Assembly (NCBI RefSeq): GCF_028623165.1
Contig: NZ_CP117768.1
Coordinates: 2,852,001 to 2,916,000, forward strand
Length of the DNA: 64,000 nt
Direction: 5' to 3'
DNA from: Nostoc sp. UHCC 0926
GTDB taxonomy: Bacteria; Cyanobacteriota; Cyanobacteriia; Cyanobacteriales; Nostocaceae
Part shown: piece by piece, positions 36,600 through 44,939 of the stretch
How the letters are laid out: each line of letters starts with the position of its first letter
How positions within the stretch are numbered: the first letter of the stretch is position 1
Translations under genes and position numbers: made by a program
The notes under the pieces: generated by a model
The model's database searches: none
Told to the model about the DNA's origin: nothing
Seen by the model: only the letters and a program-made list of their open reading frames with translations

Positions 36600-36746
36600 A
36601 AACTTGACACCCTTACAGGCTATAAACAGGACGGTTTGTGTTATCTGGCTGTAAGCACTAGAATACACATTAAGCAATGTATCTTACTCAAGTTTCTATC
36701 TGAAGTGCCACTTATTACTAATATTTCAATCAAAGAATATTTTTTA

Positions 36747-37130
36747 TTAATCGCGTTGCAATCGTTTTAACTCATTTTGCAGGTCTAGCACTTCTTGGCG
36801 TAATTTATCCACATTCTCATCAGCTGCTCCCTCTTTCACCGTTGGTTCTTCATCTTCCTCTAAAATTTCAATGCGGCGAGGTTCAGAAGGGGGTGTTTCT
36901 GGTGAGGTTTCACCAGATGCTTGGGCCTGTTGGGCTTGCTTCATCATATCTTCAACGAAGCGGCGGGCTTCTTCTGTGTTCATTTCGCCCTTTGCCACCA
37001 TTTCATCTGCCAGTTTTTGGACTTGCGATCGCACTTGGGCTAATTTTCCCCCTGCTTTCTCACCTGCGTAAGAAGCTAATCCAACACCGAGGTAAAAAGC
37101 TTTTTGAACAATATCTCCAAAACCAGCCAT
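36747..37130 (-). CDS. Phasin-like coiled-coil protein
   Basis: A 127-residue protein. N-terminal amphipathic helices (FGDIVQKAFYLGVGLASYAG, LAQVRSQVQKLADEMVAKGE) match phasin-type/PHA-granule regulator proteins. These are followed by an acidic Pro-rich stretch (ETPPSEPRRIEILEEDEEPT) and a C-terminal leucine-zipper-like coil (DKLRQEVLDLQNELKRLQRD). It is widely conserved in cyanobacteria and should be an adaptor or scaffold rather than an enzyme. The start codon lies only about 20 bases from the 3' end of the SRP RNA gene on the same strand. Confidence 0.7.
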   Translation of the reverse strand: MAGFGDIVQKAFYLGVGLASYAGEKAGGKLAQVRSQVQKLADEMVAKGEMNTEEARRFVEDMMKQAQQAQASGETSPETPPSEPRRIEILEEDEEPTVKEGAADENVDKLRQEVLDLQNELKRLQRD

Positions 37131-37151
37131 TGTTGCTGAACGCTCCTAAAA

Positions 37152-37254
37152 ATAGGGCGACCCGGAGACTACGCCTATCACAAGCCTCCCGTGTTGCTGC
37201 TACCTTCCGGTTCTGACAAGATTTGGGTGTTGCAATCGCATAGATCCAGGTCTT
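37152..37254 (-). ncRNA. ffs: Signal recognition particle 4.5S RNA
   Basis: The minus strand contains GTCAGAACCGGAAGGTAGCA, the highly conserved domain IV tetraloop hairpin with its Ffh-binding asymmetric loop. It is preceded by GCAACACCCAAATCTT and followed by GCAACACGGGAGGCTTG. The ends pair (GACCTGGA at the 5' end, about 37245-37252, with TCCGGGTC near 37159-37166), closing the long hairpin. The 3' end runs into CCCTATTTTTAGG, a U-run terminator. A TATGCT at a -10-like distance precedes it. Boundaries are good to a few bases. The RNA works with Ffh to target membrane proteins. Confidence 0.9.
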
Positions 37255-37289
37255 CTAAAAGCATAACATTAAAAGTCAGTAAGTGTGTG

Positions 37290-37556
37290 TTATTCCATAA
37301 CAATTCGCCATTCGTAAAGCTGATAGTTGACGCAGCCATGTTGCACCAATGGATCATCAGCTACAATTGCTTCTGCTTCCTCCTTTGAGGCTGCCTCAAA
37401 CACCAACATCCCGCCTCTTTGCTCTGCCCAGTAGCCTGTTCGCGCTTTGTGTCCTTTAGCAATCAAGTCCTGAATGTAGGCTTTGTGGGCAGGTACATAT
37501 TGGTCAAAGGTAGGTTTATCGACTTTGCCTTCTTCAATCTTTACAAACCACGGCAT
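37290..37556 (-). CDS. YciI-family protein
   Basis: 88 residues from MPWFVKIEEG, the usual YciI start, with GGAG 12 bases upstream; the frame stays open further up to 37637. YciI proteins are small ferredoxin-like alpha/beta folds. The family's conserved His is present (YVPAHKAYIQDLI), with an acidic residue in FDQYVPAH, and the C-terminal DDPLVQHGCVNYQLYEW is typical. The biochemical role is not settled; a lyase-like or degradative function has been suggested for relatives. Upstream of the SRP RNA on the same strand but probably separate. Confidence 0.88.
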   Translation of the reverse strand: MPWFVKIEEGKVDKPTFDQYVPAHKAYIQDLIAKGHKARTGYWAEQRGGMLVFEAASKEEAEAIVADDPLVQHGCVNYQLYEWRIVME

Positions 37557-37769
37557 TTGCTTCTTAACTCCAGTTGCAACAGACATCCTGCTTAAGTTAT
37601 GACTATTTTTGAGTAGCAATTTAGTAGCAATATACACTAACTACAGCAATTTACTGAAGATTGAAAGACTAAAACATAGAAGAAGAGGAATAAAGCCATC
37701 CTACCTGCTCTGGCAAAGACGGCTTTCTCATGGATATGTCACCTACTGCTAGCGACGCATCTGTGACTA

Positions 37770-38105
37770 TTAGACCTCTAAGTGCGATCGCAGATCATCC
37801 AGAGGAGATGTCGAGTTAGTGGGAATCAGTGGTTTTGTAGGTGTCGGCTTGTCAGGAACAAATTCAAAGCGAATTCGGATTTTACCTTTTTGCCAGCCGC
37901 CACCCTGAGTTAGTAAAACCTTACAGTTCACGCCATTTGCAGCCCAGCCTTTAGCCTCATCCTCTTCTAACCTGGTCTTCTGAAATACCAAATTCGCCAC
38001 AGTCTCCATCAATTCTTCACCTGTCAATGTTGAAGCTTCAGCAAAGTTAGCATCCTGAGCCATAGAAATAACATCCTCATCGGACAGAATAATTTGATCG
38101 CTCAT
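37770..38105 (-). CDS. KGK-domain protein
   Basis: A 111-residue cyanobacterial protein of the KGK family. The conserved C-terminal block is WAANGVNCKVLLTQGGGWQK followed by GKIRIRFEFVPDKP, where WQKGKIR gives the family its name. The N-terminal third is acidic and helical (LSDEDVISMAQDANFAE). A Pro/Thr/Ser tail ends it. No function is known to me. Divergent from the RNA-ligase-like gene, with a hairpin in the shared spacer. Confidence 0.85.
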   Translation of the reverse strand: MSDQIILSDEDVISMAQDANFAEASTLTGEELMETVANLVFQKTRLEEDEAKGWAANGVNCKVLLTQGGGWQKGKIRIRFEFVPDKPTPTKPLIPTNSTSPLDDLRSHLEV

Positions 38106-38133
38106 TTAGTTTTCTCTTTCATTAACACAACAT

Positions 38134-38161
38134 GGCGGATCAAGCGCTAACTTGATCCGCC
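38134..38161. terminator. 11-bp hairpin between divergent genes
   Basis: GGCGGATCAAG (38134-38144) / CTTGATCCGCC (38151-38161), 6-base loop, followed on the plus strand by TTTCC. Because both flanking genes point away, it may be an attenuating leader structure or a leftover terminator rather than a normal gene end. Confidence 0.45.
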
Positions 38162-38272
38162 TTTCCTAAGTTTTCCCACTAAGCACCAATTACTAAGGAA
38201 TAAAAACAGTGATCAGATGATCGCGGCTCAGGAGTCAGGAGTCAAAATAAAAATAATTAATATACATAATAG

Positions 38273-38824
38273 ATGAGCCGTTTTTTTGTCGCCCTTTTAC
38301 CACCGCAAGACATTCAAGACTACGCCAACCAGATTAAGCAGTACTTTGCCGATCACTATGCTAGTAGGGGGGCGCTAAAGTCTCCGCCTCATATTACCCT
38401 GCAACCGCCCTTTGAATGGGTAGATGCTAATTTGCCACTGCTAGAAGCATCCTTGAAGGAGTTTGCTAGTGAACAACAGCCAGTAGCAATTACACTCAGG
38501 GGGTTTGATGCCTTTGTACCTCGTGTCATATACATTAATGTAGTCAGAAGTCAAGAACTTTTGACTTTGCAAGCTGATTTAATGGCTTATACAGAAAGCA
38601 ACTTGGGAATTGTTGACAAGGTTTCTAAAACCCGCCCTTTTGCGCCCCACATGACGGTTGCGTTTCGGGATTTAACAAAGCAAAACTTTAAAGCTGCTTG
38701 GCCAGAGTTTGAAAAGCGTCAGTTGCATTTTGAGTTTACTGCCGACAAACTAACGCTACTGCTTCACGACGGTAAGCGCTGGAATATTAAATCGGAGTTT
38801 GGTTTTTTGCCTACTGAACAATGA
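38273..38824 (+). CDS. 2'-5' RNA ligase / 2H phosphoesterase family protein
   Basis: A 183-residue 2H-superfamily protein. Both His-x-Thr motifs are present: SPPHITLQPPF (His40-x-Thr42) and FAPHMTVAFRDL in the second half, forming the two-fold active site for 2',3'-cyclic or 2'-5' phosphodiester chemistry. The start MSRFFVALLPP is typical of LigT/ThpR proteins. The physiological substrate in cyanobacteria is unknown. Start ATG 38273; single gene. Confidence 0.88.
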   Translation: MSRFFVALLPPQDIQDYANQIKQYFADHYASRGALKSPPHITLQPPFEWVDANLPLLEASLKEFASEQQPVAITLRGFDAFVPRVIYINVVRSQELLTLQADLMAYTESNLGIVDKVSKTRPFAPHMTVAFRDLTKQNFKAAWPEFEKRQLHFEFTADKLTLLLHDGKRWNIKSEFGFLPTEQ

Positions 38825-38888
38825 GTAATATATTACTCAGATATTTTCTACCCAGTATTATCCTAACAAACATCATTGTCATGTATTT

Positions 38889-40118
38889 ATGAAAAAAGCG
38901 ATCGCACATCAAACTGCCTTACTATTTACATGCTCTATACTGCTGGTAGCTTGTGGTAAAAGTGCCAGTAATGAAGCAAATTCTGCAAATAATCCAACGG
39001 CGACAACAGGTGCAGCTAATGGTATTCCTATCGGTATCGCCTTTGCACAAACGAGCAATGTATCATTACTTGGTCAAGAAGGAACTGATGGAGTAAAAAT
39101 TGCCCAGAAGTATTTTAATGACAAAGGAGGTATCAATGGTAGACCAATTAAATTAGTCTATCAAGATACTGGTGGCGATGAAGTTGGAGCCATTAATGCT
39201 TTTCAAAGTTTAATTAGTAAAGATAAAGTTGTTGGCATTGTTGGCCCTACCTTATCACAACAAGCTTTTAGCGCTGACCCTGTAGCAGAACGTAATCAAG
39301 TCCCAGTTATTGGAGCATCAAACACTGCTAAAGGCATTCCTGAAATTGGTGATTATGTGGCTCGTGTTTCTTCATCTGTTGCTGTCGTCGCTCCTTATTC
39401 AGTGAAAGCTGCACTCAAGCAAAATCCTAATTTAAAAAGAGTAGCTGTATTCTACGCTCAAAATGACGCTTTCAATAAGTCGGAAACAGAAATTTTTCAG
39501 AAAACAGTTAGAAATTTAGGATTAGATTTAGTCACAGTCCAAAAGTTTCAAACTACAGATACCGACTTTCAAGCTCAAGCCAGCGGTGCTATTAATTTAA
39601 AACCAGATTTAGCGATTATATCCGGGTTAGCTGTAGATGGAGGTAATTTAGTTAAACAATTACGAGAACTTGGTTATAAAGGAATAATTGTTGGTGGCAA
39701 TGGTTTTAACACATCCCATATATTTTCTGTGTGCAGAGCGCTTTGTGATGGCGTGATTGTGGCTCAAGCTTATAGCCCTGTGTATGCCAGTGAAATTAAC
39801 ACCGCATTTCGCAAAGCCTACCTTGAACAATATCATAGAGAACCACCCCAAGTAAGTGCTCAAGCTTTTGCTGCATTACAGGTATATGTAGAAGCTCTTC
39901 AATCTTTAGATAAAAAAAGCAACATTAACAAATTGACACTGCCACAGTTGCGTACAGAATTGAATAAAGAGTTACTAAGAGGAAAATATCAAACTCCTCT
40001 CGGTGAAATTGCTTTTACACCAGTAGGTGATGTAATTCAAAAAGAGTTTTACGTTGCACAACTCAAGATGGAACCAAACGGTATCAATGGTAAGTTTTCT
40101 TTTTTAAGAGCTAATTAG
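38889..40118 (+). CDS. Branched-chain amino-acid type ABC substrate-binding lipoprotein
   Basis: A 409-residue type I periplasmic binding protein (Peripla_BP_6, LivJ/urea-binding-like). The lipoprotein signal LLFTCSILLVACGKSAS has its lipobox at VACG. Two-lobed fold motifs are present: IGIAFAQTSNVSLLGQEGTD, GVKIAQKYFNDKGGINGRPI, YQDTGGDEVGAINAFQSLIS and KVVGIVGPTLSQQAFSADPV. Cognate permease and ATPase genes are not next to it. The ligand is uncertain (amino acid, amide or similar). It is followed by a 21-bp tandem repeat array instead of a terminator. Confidence 0.88.
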   Translation: MKKAIAHQTALLFTCSILLVACGKSASNEANSANNPTATTGAANGIPIGIAFAQTSNVSLLGQEGTDGVKIAQKYFNDKGGINGRPIKLVYQDTGGDEVGAINAFQSLISKDKVVGIVGPTLSQQAFSADPVAERNQVPVIGASNTAKGIPEIGDYVARVSSSVAVVAPYSVKAALKQNPNLKRVAVFYAQNDAFNKSETEIFQKTVRNLGLDLVTVQKFQTTDTDFQAQASGAINLKPDLAIISGLAVDGGNLVKQLRELGYKGIIVGGNGFNTSHIFSVCRALCDGVIVAQAYSPVYASEINTAFRKAYLEQYHREPPQVSAQAFAALQVYVEALQSLDKKSNINKLTLPQLRTELNKELLRGKYQTPLGEIAFTPVGDVIQKEFYVAQLKMEPNGINGKFSFLRAN

Positions 40119-40148
40119 AGTGCCTATGCCAAAAACTGTCATAATAAA

Positions 40149-40420
40149 AATTTAAGTTTTTGTTACTAACACTTAAGGTTTTGTTATTAATTCTCAAGTT
40201 GTCGTTACCAACACTTAATTGTATATAATGAAAAATTAAGTTATTGTTACTAACTCTTAATATATTTTTATGAATACTGAAGTTATCGTTACTAAAACTG
40301 AAGCATTCATAAGGAAAACTTAAACTAATGTTAGTAAAACTTAAGCTTTTATTATGAATGCTGAAGTTGTCGTTATTAAAACTTAAGTTGTCGTTATTAA
40401 CACTCGATCTGCCGTTAAGT
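40149..40420. repeat. Degenerate 21-bp tandem repeat array (array 1)
   Basis: About a dozen units of roughly 21 bases built around ACTTAAGTTGTCGTTATTAA and variants such as ACTGAAGTTATCGTTACTAA. Units are AT-rich and centred on a CTTAAG palindrome. Seven-codon periodicity is kept, so one plus-strand frame reads stretches like NTEVIVTKTEAF, broken by TAA where units read CTTAAG. No ribosome site or full ORF. The spacer to the next gene (40421-40550) is plain AT-rich sequence. Confidence 0.75.
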
Positions 40421-40550
40421 TGAAGATAAACCAGGAAAAATAATAATTAGTTTAGTTAAAAAAAATACAATATTTTGCGGATTATACTGCTGCGATATAT
40501 AGTCACTGTAGGGCAAGCTAGCTTTATAAGCTTTTGATAAGAGTAAATTT

Positions 40551-40949
40551 ATGTCTCGTAAAAAACTAATATCCCGCATTCTAGAAAAGGCTGAGTTAAG
40601 AGCCTCTGGACTGAAGGCGATTGATCCAACCATAGATTTTGGGGATGCTCACAACTTAAAAAACTTCACACAACTAATTGAGCGGTTACGCACCAAAATT
40701 GATGAGTATAACAGCGCTCTAGCGATGATTGATTCTTACCGAACCGAGATTGAAGAGTTGGAAACAAGCTTAGGTAATCTTACTGCGAAAATGTTGATGG
40801 GAGTTGCTTTCAAGTACGGTAACGATAGCCGCGAATATGAGATGGCGGGTGGTATTCGCAAAAGCGAGCGCATCCGCAAAAGCAGGATAACCCGCTTGAA
40901 AGGTGGCGTAAAGCAAAGATCAAAAAAGAGCGCTCAAACCGCTAAGTAA
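40551..40949 (+). CDS. Conserved cyanobacterial helical protein, function unknown
   Basis: A 132-residue protein with an N-terminal basic helix (SRKKLISRILEKAELRASGL) and a central coiled coil (LIERLRTKIDEYNSALAMID, YRTEIEELETSLGNLTAKML). The middle segment is FKYGNDSREYEMAGG and the tail is strongly basic (RKSERIRKSRITRLKGGVKQ, RSKKSAQTAK). The basic ends suggest nucleic-acid contact, but no named domain is recognised. GATAAGAG lies about 8 bases before ATG 40551. Stands alone, just after tandem array 1. Confidence 0.7.
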   Translation: MSRKKLISRILEKAELRASGLKAIDPTIDFGDAHNLKNFTQLIERLRTKIDEYNSALAMIDSYRTEIEELETSLGNLTAKMLMGVAFKYGNDSREYEMAGGIRKSERIRKSRITRLKGGVKQRSKKSAQTAK

Positions 40950-41159
40950 GTAGTCGGACAGAATTAATTACACAATATCATTACAAGTGTAACGAAGTGA
41001 AACGTACTCCTATGAAGAAGCAAGCTACGCGTAGCGTCTTGTAAAGTATGCAATTCGCTTGCGGTTTAGGATTACTTTACTTCGTTGGTAATGACCGTCA
41101 ATATTTTTGTGCAGCTACTTATCATTAGGGACTTCCAGTTAAAAAAACATCCCATCTTT

Positions 41160-41181
41160 GGGGCGCAAGACCTTACGCCCC
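41160..41181. repeat. GGGGCGCAAG hairpin repeat
   Basis: GGGGCGCAAG / CTTACGCCCC, 10-bp stem with one wobble. Same core as at 9243 and in the 96-bp MITEs. The whole spacer 40950-41858 holds repeats but no gene, including a palindrome at about 41022-41040 (AAGCTACGCGTAGCGTCTTG). Confidence 0.6.
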
Positions 41182-41231
41182 TACAAATGTACAAATAATT
41201 TTGGATAATTTATTTTTTGTCAGTCCCTTAG

Positions 41232-41351
41232 AGGATGTTTGAAAAGTTCTCTTCTCAGTATCAAAAGTTTTAGATCCCTCTAAATCCCCCTTAAAAAGGG
41301 GGGATCTGGAAGTGCCTAAAGTCACCAGGGAAACACTTTTCAAACAACCTT
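41232..41351. mobile_element. MITE-like element with AGGATGTTTGAAAAGT ends
   Basis: Left end AGGATGTTTGAAAAGT (41232-41247); right end ACTTTTCAAACAACCT (41336-41351), an imperfect terminal inverted repeat. Internally there is a G/C hairpin (AAATCCCCCTTAAAAAGGGG, about 41282-41301). About 120 bases, non-coding. Flanking duplication could not be fixed. Confidence 0.65.
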
Positions 41352-41409
41352 TTAGAGCAGGAGTTAGGAGCAAAGCCGGAGACGCTCCGCCTCCGGTTAG
41401 GAGTCAAAA

Positions 41410-41471
41410 AGGTTTTTTATCTGGCTTGTAGACCAAAGCACTGTACTTAACTAACTTGAAATCTGCTGTAA
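41410..41471. repeat. Dispersed element related to 22085-22145
   Basis: TTTTTTATCTGGCTTGTAGA and TTAACTAACTTGAAATCTGC align with CTTTCTATCTGGCTTTCAGA and TTGATTTAGTTGCAAACTGC in the export operon. It ends in CTGCTGTAA, like the 96-bp MITEs, so it may be a related or decayed terminus. Confidence 0.5.
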
Positions 41472-41858
41472 TAGATGCGATCGCTATTTGGAAGCAATCC
41501 GAAGCGATCGCTTACCCTTTTTTTTTCGTTGCCAATCGCAACTTTCTTTTACAAGCATGGCAAAATAGCAAAGAGCGATCGCACAAGTACAGAGAGCCGC
41601 TTGCAAGCTGGTGTAAAGGAAACATTGCGTAGTATCATCAATAGTTGAGAATAAGCGATCGCTCACTAAGACTTAATTTACCAGTGTGTAGTCGCTTACG
41701 CCGAACGTCTCAAAGAGTTGCACCTTGTCATCACACATTGCTTAACTTTTAGAACGCCTTGCAAACAAGATATGTTAGATTTATTTATTTCTACTTACTT
41801 AATTTTTGTAAAACAAGATACATTAAATGGTAGCTTAGTAGCAAAGGAACCAAGAAGT

Positions 41859-42596
41859 ATGGCCGTTAGTAGCCCTGAAGTCATCCGTCATATATTGATC
41901 GGGCTGGGATATTTAGCTCCTGAGATTGATCCTAAGCCTGATCTCACAAAATTTGCTCCCTGGAAGAGGAACAATAACTCCTTGACAGATGATCTTACCG
42001 AAGACGCGATTAAAAAGTTTCAGAAACAGTACTCACAAAAACTTGTGGTAAATGGTAACGCTGATTCAGAGACTCGAACTGTAATGGAAGATACAGTCAA
42101 AGGGCTTCAGAATAGATTGAAGTTTCACGGTTTTGCAACCAATTCCGAAATTCCTCTAGACAAGCCCTTTTATGGGCCAGCCACTTATACAGCAGTCAAG
42201 AAATTTCAGAAATCTCAGGGTTTAACTGAAAATGGCATTGCCACTATTGTACAGCGTCAAATTCTACAGCAACCTAGTCTAACAGATAAGCCGCAGCCAC
42301 AGTCACAACTCAAGCTGATAGATTTGTGCTTCCAATTCCAAAAGAATCCTCAAAATCCTTCTTACATCGCAGCGTTAAATAACTTACAACAAAATCTACC
42401 CAAGGACGTTTTACACAAAGTTACTAACAAATGGAGGGGGACAAATGATCAAAATCCTGAGATTGTAAAGCTGACTAATGTATTTACTTATTATGATGAC
42501 AACAATGCAAACCATCGTGATGCACTAAATCACTTACAAAGTCAGATTACCCCAGCTATCTCTCAAGCATTTTTAAGTCTCTGGAATAAGAAGTAA
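41859..42596 (+). CDS. Peptidoglycan-binding-domain protein
   Basis: 245 residues from ATG 41859 (MAVSSPEVIRHILIGL); AAGGAA lies about 12 bases upstream. The frame is open from 41718, but the lead looks non-coding. Two PG_binding_1-type repeats are visible: DDLTEDAIKKFQKQYSQKLV followed by NGNADSET, and PFYGPATYTAVKKFQKSQGL followed by TENG. The C-terminal 100 residues (LDLCF-like LIDLCFQFQKNPQNPSYIAA, HRDALNHLQSQITP) are unfamiliar. There is no signal peptide, which is odd for a cell-wall binder, so the domain may serve another protein-protein role. Confidence 0.75.
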   Translation: MAVSSPEVIRHILIGLGYLAPEIDPKPDLTKFAPWKRNNNSLTDDLTEDAIKKFQKQYSQKLVVNGNADSETRTVMEDTVKGLQNRLKFHGFATNSEIPLDKPFYGPATYTAVKKFQKSQGLTENGIATIVQRQILQQPSLTDKPQPQSQLKLIDLCFQFQKNPQNPSYIAALNNLQQNLPKDVLHKVTNKWRGTNDQNPEIVKLTNVFTYYDDNNANHRDALNHLQSQITPAISQAFLSLWNKK

Positions 42597-42643
42597 ACAA
42601 ATGGGATATACAGCAGAATTCAGAGATAACTCTGAGTTAAGCG

Positions 42644-42682
42644 AAAAACCGGAGCAGAGGTTTCCTTTGCTCTGGATTTTTC
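42644..42682 (+). terminator. Rho-independent terminator after the PG-binding gene
   Basis: AAAAACCGGAGCA pairs with TGCTCTGGATTTTT (one bulge), ending in a U-run, 47 bases after the stop codon at 42596. Confidence 0.7.
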
Positions 42683-42755
42683 AATATTTAGCTTCCTTAG
42701 ATTCAGAAGTTCCGAGAGTTAGAATTCAGAATTCAGAAAATCTTAAGTAGTAGCA

Positions 42756-42848
42756 TGGCAAGACTAAAATGGTGTAATAGCTAAAGGCTGGTAGTAGCGC
42801 TTTAGCCCCAAAAAACCATAAATCTAATGTACAAATTTAGTCTTGCCA
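42756..42848. mobile_element. 93-bp MITE-like element with TGGCAAGACTAAA ends
   Basis: Perfect 13-bp terminal inverted repeats TGGCAAGACTAAA (42756-42768) and TTTAGTCTTGCCA (42836-42848). Inside is a partial hairpin with GCTAAAGGC and GCTTTAGCC. Non-coding. Flanks are CA and CG, giving no clear target duplication. Confidence 0.75.
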
Positions 42849-42970
42849 CGCCAGTAGGGTGCGTTACGGCTTTAGCTTAATACCGTTTCACTTTAATAAT
42901 GATAAGTAAGTGGACAAGAATAAATCAAACTATGTTACGCAATTAGATCCCCCACTCCCCACGCCAGTCA

Positions 42971-43250
42971 CTCTACTTGGGGAAACCCCAGACGCAAGGG
43001 TAGCGTAGCGTAAAGCCTGCGGCATGGCTTCGCTTAGAGCGACGTAGGAGCGTCTGACTCGCTACCGCAACTCTTAGAGACGCGCAAGGGACGCTATCCC
43101 CCTTGGCGTCTCCCCTTCTCACATTGCCAGAGGCTAGCGCCTGCCGTAGGATGCCCGAACGCAAGAGCGTCTCCTGTCTTGAGAAGGGCTGTAGGGAGAA
43201 GACCGCAGTGGCTCCCCTTCTCACATTGCCAGAGACTTTAGACAAGGGAG
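42971..43250. repeat. GC-rich palindromic repeat cluster, second copy
   Basis: The stretch beginning CTCTACTTGGGGAAACCCCA and running through ACGCAAGGGTAGCGTAGCG to AGAAGGGCTGTAGG closely repeats 18872-19120. The open frames here (42973-43245, 43103-43363) are repeat artefacts. The rest of the spacer up to 43495 is AT-rich with no gene. Confidence 0.8.
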
Positions 43251-43495
43251 AACGCGCCCGCTCCCCGATAAATTGGGCTACCGTTTACACACAAGTCGAG
43301 TTGGCAATCAAATGGACGGAAAAGAACGGAAAATTATTTTTAAAATCCTTGATTTCCTGTTAAAAGTCTATCAATAAGTTCACACTATTGATAATCAGTT
43401 TGATAAACTCAAAATCTTGCCTACTAATTTATTTTCCTTAAACAGTCGATAATGTAAATAAATGTAAAAAATCCTCAAGTAGGACAGAAGCATCT

Positions 43496-44683
43496 ATGCG
43501 TGTAATTTTAATGACCGGCAAAGGCGGGGTGGGCAAAACTTCCGTTGCTGCTGCAACTGGACTCCGTTGTGCAGAATTAGGTTATCGAACATTGGTTTTA
43601 AGTACAGACCCAGCTCACTCCCTGGCAGACAGTTTTGACATAGAAATGGGACATGTACCCCGAGAAATTCGTCCAAATCTGTGGGGTGCAGAACTGGATG
43701 CGCTGCAAGAACTAGAGGGAAATTGGGGTGCTGTGAAACGTTACATTACCCAAGTTTTACAGGCAAGGGGTTTAGATGGCGTACAGGCAGAAGAATTGGC
43801 AATTTTACCAGGCATGGATGAGATTTTTGGCTTGGTAAGGATGAAACGCCATTACGATGAAGGTGAGTTTGATGTTTTAATTATCGACTCAGCCCCCACT
43901 GGCACAGCACTGCGGTTGCTGAGTTTACCTGAAGTCGGTGGCTGGTATATGCGCCGTTTTTACAAACCATTTCAAAACATCTCCGTAGCACTTCGACCTC
44001 TGGTTGAACCTTTTTTTAGACCAATTGCTGGTTTTTCGCTACCAGATAAAGAGGTGATGGATGCACCTTATGAGTTTTATGAACAAATTGAAGCTCTGGA
44101 AAAAGTATTAACAGACAATACTCAAACCTCAGTGCGTCTGGTCACTAATCCCGAAAAGATGGTCATTAAAGAGTCTCTCCGGGCCCATGCTTATTTGAGT
44201 TTGTATAATGTTGCAACAGATTTAGTAGTGGCTAATCGGATTATTCCCAGTGAAGTCCAAGACCCATTTTTCCAACGTTGGAAGGAAAGTCAGGAACAAT
44301 ATCGCCAGGAAATTCATGATAATTTCCACCCTCTACCTGTGAAAGAAGTTCCACTTTTTTCTGAGGAAATGTGCGGATTGGCTTCATTAGAACGCCTGAA
44401 GGAAACCCTTTATAAAGATGAAGATCCAACTCAGGTTTATTATAAAGAAACGACTATGAGAGTCGTGCAAGAGCAAAACCAATACAGTTTAGAACTTTAC
44501 TTACCTGGTATTCCTAAAAACCAAGTTCAACTGAGTAAAAATGGGGACGAATTAAACATTACTATTGGCAACCACCGTCGTAACTTAGTTTTGCCGCAAG
44601 CCTTAGCAGCACTACAACCAGGAGGGGCAAAGATGGAAGACGACTATCTTAAAATCCGTTTTACTGACAACATAAGAGTTTAA
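43496..44683 (+). CDS. ArsA/GET3-family ATPase with C-terminal Hsp20-like domain
   Basis: A 395-residue P-loop ATPase. The deviant Walker A is [16 protein letters not shown] (residues 7-22), switch I is [10 protein letters not shown], switch II is [18 protein letters not shown], and the ArsA-type [20 protein letters not shown] helix follows. From about residue 325 a separate beta-sandwich begins ([35 protein letters not shown]), the alpha-crystallin-like domain found on plant and cyanobacterial ArsA proteins. No Cys triad for arsenite is visible and no ArsB lies nearby, so a chaperone or membrane-protein targeting role is more likely than arsenic export (inference). Start ATG 43496; terminator at 44753. 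Confidence 0.9.
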   Translation: MRVILMTGKGGVGKTSVAAATGLRCAELGYRTLVLSTDPAHSLADSFDIEMGHVPREIRPNLWGAELDALQELEGNWGAVKRYITQVLQARGLDGVQAEELAILPGMDEIFGLVRMKRHYDEGEFDVLIIDSAPTGTALRLLSLPEVGGWYMRRFYKPFQNISVALRPLVEPFFRPIAGFSLPDKEVMDAPYEFYEQIEALEKVLTDNTQTSVRLVTNPEKMVIKESLRAHAYLSLYNVATDLVVANRIIPSEVQDPFFQRWKESQEQYRQEIHDNFHPLPVKEVPLFSEEMCGLASLERLKETLYKDEDPTQVYYKETTMRVVQEQNQYSLELYLPGIPKNQVQLSKNGDELNITIGNHRRNLVLPQALAALQPGGAKMEDDYLKIRFTDNIRV

Positions 44684-44752
44684 TTTTATTGCTCCGGCGA
44701 TATTTGACAAAAACTCAAACCTAAAAAGCAAGAATCTTTTCTTATAGCTAGT

Positions 44753-44783
44753 ACAGACGCAATTTTTTTAGCGTCTGTTTTTA
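44753..44783 (+). terminator. Rho-independent terminator after arsA-like gene
   Basis: ACAGACGC (44753-44760) / GCGTCTGT (44771-44778), loop AATTTTTTTA, then TTTTT. 70 bases past the stop codon. Confidence 0.8.
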
Positions 44784-44939
44784 TGAGTTTTTGGTAAATT
44801 TTTCTAAAAGGTAAATAAATATTTGTATTAGGGATTTGGCAGTAGTTTCACTGAAGACAATTTGATGAAATAAATTTCAAAATGGCTTTAGATTTAATTA
44901 TTTCAGTTTGCAAATTATTAATTTATTTTACTATAAGCA

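Noticed and set aside
42973..43363. Overlapping ORFs of 90 and 86 codons
   Set aside because: Same repeat cluster copied at 18872; coding potential is a by-product of GC-rich palindromes.
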